Below are positions 62,424 through 64,000 of a stretch of DNA of 64,000 bases, one piece after another. Location: the NCBI GenBank assembly GCA_017414505.1, contig JAFQLQ010000045.1, positions 1-64,000 on the forward strand, written 5' to 3'. The notes below the pieces were generated by a model. That model saw only the letters and a program-made list of their open reading frames with translations. It made no database searches and was not told the origin of the DNA. Numbering within the stretch: the stretch's first letter is position 1; each line of letters starts with the position of its first letter. Source of the stretch: Clostridia bacterium (GTDB lineage Bacteria; Bacillota; Clostridia; UMGS1840; HGM11507). The position numbers were made by a program, and so were the translations under genes.

Positions 62424-63584
62424 ATGATAAGAGTTGGAATTATAGGTTACGGAAATATGGGTTCTTCCCATGTGCGGAAAATTCTTGACGGAGAAGTTCC
62501 GGGAATGACTGTTACAGCGGTTTGCGATAATAATCCTGCAAAACTGGAAAAAGCCAAATCTTTGCATGGTGATAAGCTTAAATATTTTGCAACTACTGAC
62601 GAATTTTATGAAAATTCCGAAGTAATGGATCTGGTTGTTGTTGCAACTCCTCACTACGATCATCCCGCACTTGCAATTGAAGGCTTTAAACATAATCTGC
62701 ACGTTATAACCGAAAAGCCTGCCGGTGTTTACACAAAACAGGTTCGTGAGATGAACGAAGCGGCTGAAAAATCTGATAAGCTTTTTGGAATTATGTATAA
62801 TCAGAGAACAAACTGTGTTTACAGAAAGCTTAAGGATTTGATTGAAAGCGGTGAGCTTGGTGAACTTAAGAGAATGGTTTGGATTATAACCAACTGGTAC
62901 AGACCTCAAAGCTATCACGACAGTTCAAACTGGAGAAGTACATGGGTTGGCGAAGGCGGAGGAGTTTTACTTAATCAGGATCCTCATCAGCTTGATTTAT
63001 GGCAATGGCTTGTTGGTATGCCCAAAAGAATAAGAGCTTTTGCAAGCTTTGGAAAATACTACAACATTGAGGTTGAAGATGATGTTACTGCTTATGCCGA
63101 ATACGAAAACGGTATGACTGCCACATTTATAACCACAACCGGCGAAACTCCCGGAACAAACCGTCTGGAAATTTCGGGAACAATGGGTAAAGTAGTTGTT
63201 GAAAACGATGTTATAACATTTTTCAGAAACCGTATCGACGAAAGAGAGTTTAACCGTACCTGGAAAGGTGGATTCGGCAATCCTGAGGTATGGAAATGTG
63301 AAGTTCCAACTGATGGAAAGAATGAGGCTCACGTAGGAATTTTCAAGAATTTTGTAAGTGCTGTTGAAAACGGAACACCGTTACTTGCTCCCGGTGAAGA
63401 GGGAATCAAAGGTCTTACCATTTCAAATGCTATTCATATGTCGGCATGGAAGGATGACTGGGTAGAGCTTGATAAGCTTGATGAGGATGAATTTTACAAT
63501 ATGCTTCAAGATAAAATTAAAAATTCAACCTTTAAGAAGCAAGCGGTTGAAGATAAAATATTAGGTGTTGGCGGAACGCATTAA
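62424..63584 (+). CDS. Gfo/Idh/MocA-family NAD(P)-dependent oxidoreductase
   Basis: This 386-residue dehydrogenase has the Rossmann motif GIIGYGNMGSSH at 5-16, the active-site TEKPAGVYTKQ (Lys of the EKP motif near residue 95), and the second domain with GGGVLLNQDPHQLD, where the His is the usual catalytic acid/base. Members oxidise or reduce sugars, inositols and uronates. It starts one base after the isomerase stop, so the two work together, probably in turning an unusual sugar into one that enters a known pathway. The substrate is unknown. A terminator follows. Confidence 0.9.
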   Translation: MIRVGIIGYGNMGSSHVRKILDGEVPGMTVTAVCDNNPAKLEKAKSLHGDKLKYFATTDEFYENSEVMDLVVVATPHYDHPALAIEGFKHNLHVITEKPAGVYTKQVREMNEAAEKSDKLFGIMYNQRTNCVYRKLKDLIESGELGELKRMVWIITNWYRPQSYHDSSNWRSTWVGEGGGVLLNQDPHQLDLWQWLVGMPKRIRAFASFGKYYNIEVEDDVTAYAEYENGMTATFITTTGETPGTNRLEISGTMGKVVVENDVITFFRNRIDEREFNRTWKGGFGNPEVWKCEVPTDGKNEAHVGIFKNFVSAVENGTPLLAPGEEGIKGLTISNAIHMSAWKDDWVELDKLDEDEFYNMLQDKIKNSTFKKQAVEDKILGVGGTH

Positions 63585-63607
63585 AAAAAGCCCTTCGGGG
63601 CTTTTTT
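63584..63607. terminator. Bidirectional terminator before the AEC transporter
   Basis: AAAAAAGCCC-TTCG-GGGCTTTTTT lies between the oxidoreductase stop and the convergent transporter gene. Confidence 0.88.
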
Positions 63608-64000
63608 TATATGAAAATACTGATGCATATGGGAATTGTAATACACGCAAGCGTGCTTGAAATGCAGGCAAGACGTGCACCGATTTCGCAGTTTTCGTCA
63701 ATAAGTCTTGGAAATACAACGGTGTTTAATCCGCAGGGCATAGCAAAAAGCAGAATTGCTGATAGCAGATATTCTTCTTTTCCGATAAGCATAAGCACAA
63801 GTGCTACTCCGCAGGGAATAACTATAAGTCTTAAAAATACTATGAGATAACCTTTTATATCAGAAAGCAGTTTTCTTAAATTAAATTCCGAAATAACCAT
63901 TCCGGTAAGAAGCATACTTACAGGCGCCATACAATTGCTTGACGAGTTCAAAATATTGTTTACAAGACCGGGGATTTTAACACCTGAAAGCCCCACGATT
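63607..64000 (-). CDS. AEC (auxin efflux carrier) family transporter, C-terminal part
   Basis: Only the last 131 residues or so are in the window; the frame stays open at 64000. They contain about four membrane helices: APVSMLLTGMVISEF, YLIVFLRLIVIPCGVALVLM, LLSAILLFAMPCGLNTVVF and ACISSTLACITIPICISIF. The MPCGLNTVVFPRL stretch is typical of the fifth-to-sixth helix turn in AEC carriers, which move malonate, malate or other organic anions. It converges on the Gfo/Idh operon across a bidirectional terminator. The substrate cannot be assigned from this part. Confidence 0.8.
   Translation of the reverse strand, partial: IVGLSGVKIPGLVNNILNSSSNCMAPVSMLLTGMVISEFNLRKLLSDIKGYLIVFLRLIVIPCGVALVLMLIGKEEYLLSAILLFAMPCGLNTVVFPRLIDENCEIGARLACISSTLACITIPICISIFI

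Noticed and set aside
62343-62918. 191-codon minus-strand frame across the isomerase and oxidoreductase genes
   Set aside because: It spans the junction of two well-supported opposite-strand genes and has no family features.

Overview
The window is AT-rich DNA from a member of the Clostridia (Bacillota) and looks chromosomal. The evidence is the conserved Gram-positive housekeeping blocks (tig-clpP-clpX, pyrH-frr, dgt-dnaG-rpoD), strong AGGAGG-type ribosome binding sites, S-layer homology (SLH) surface proteins, a dockerin protein, and many genes for plant or mucosal polysaccharide and uronate use. The mix of SLH-anchored polysaccharide enzymes, unsaturated-uronyl hydrolases and uronate catabolism recalls gut pectin or glucuronan specialists such as Monoglobus. 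That comparison is inference. I see no rRNA, tRNA, CRISPR array, insertion sequence or prophage.

Layout. 1-759: gene-free DNA made of degenerate stem-loop repeats. 760-3563: araD and a glycerol-1-phosphate-dehydrogenase-like gene on the minus strand, divergent from a DeoR regulator. 3826-8511: trigger factor (with a histone-H1-like tail), clpP, clpX, then a GH88-type hydrolase. 8685-10010: uracil permease. 10051-13273: a YesM/YesN-like two-component system on the minus strand. 13500-31605: a long plus-strand run holding a DUF6259-like putative glycosidase, an N-terminal-SLH protein, a C-terminal-SLH multidomain protein, an SLH-anchored heparinase-type lyase, a giant secreted protein with five tandem modules, and a second GH88 enzyme. 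31619-36610: a TetR regulator and a heterodimeric ABC exporter with two small accessory proteins. 36649-43566: PHP phosphatase, Y-family polymerase plus YolD-like partner, HflX, YigZ, LCP protein, phosphohexomutase and a DUF378 protein. 43581-49269: CDF metal transporter, AraC regulator and the divergent uxuA-led uronate operon. 49313-53088: RNase H, pyrH-frr, then eda-kdgK. 53221-57145: dgt-dnaG-rpoD. 57332-61378: a beta-helix dockerin protein. 61583-63584: a sugar isomerase-like gene and a Gfo/Idh/MocA oxidoreductase. 63607-64000: part of an AEC transporter.

How the genes fit together. The 10-31.6 kb block reads as a surface glycan-degradation locus. The SLH lyase would cut an acidic polysaccharide at the wall, the repeat and Ig/discoidin proteins would bind it, GH88 enzymes would remove unsaturated uronyl ends from oligomers, and the adjacent two-component system is a plausible sensor. 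Uronates would then pass through UxuB-like reductase, UxuA, KdgK and Eda to pyruvate and glyceraldehyde-3-phosphate. The uxuA operon and the isomerase/oxidoreductase operon 16 kb away share a closely matching upstream block, which suggests one regulator controls both. No sugar transporter for these products is visible in the window.
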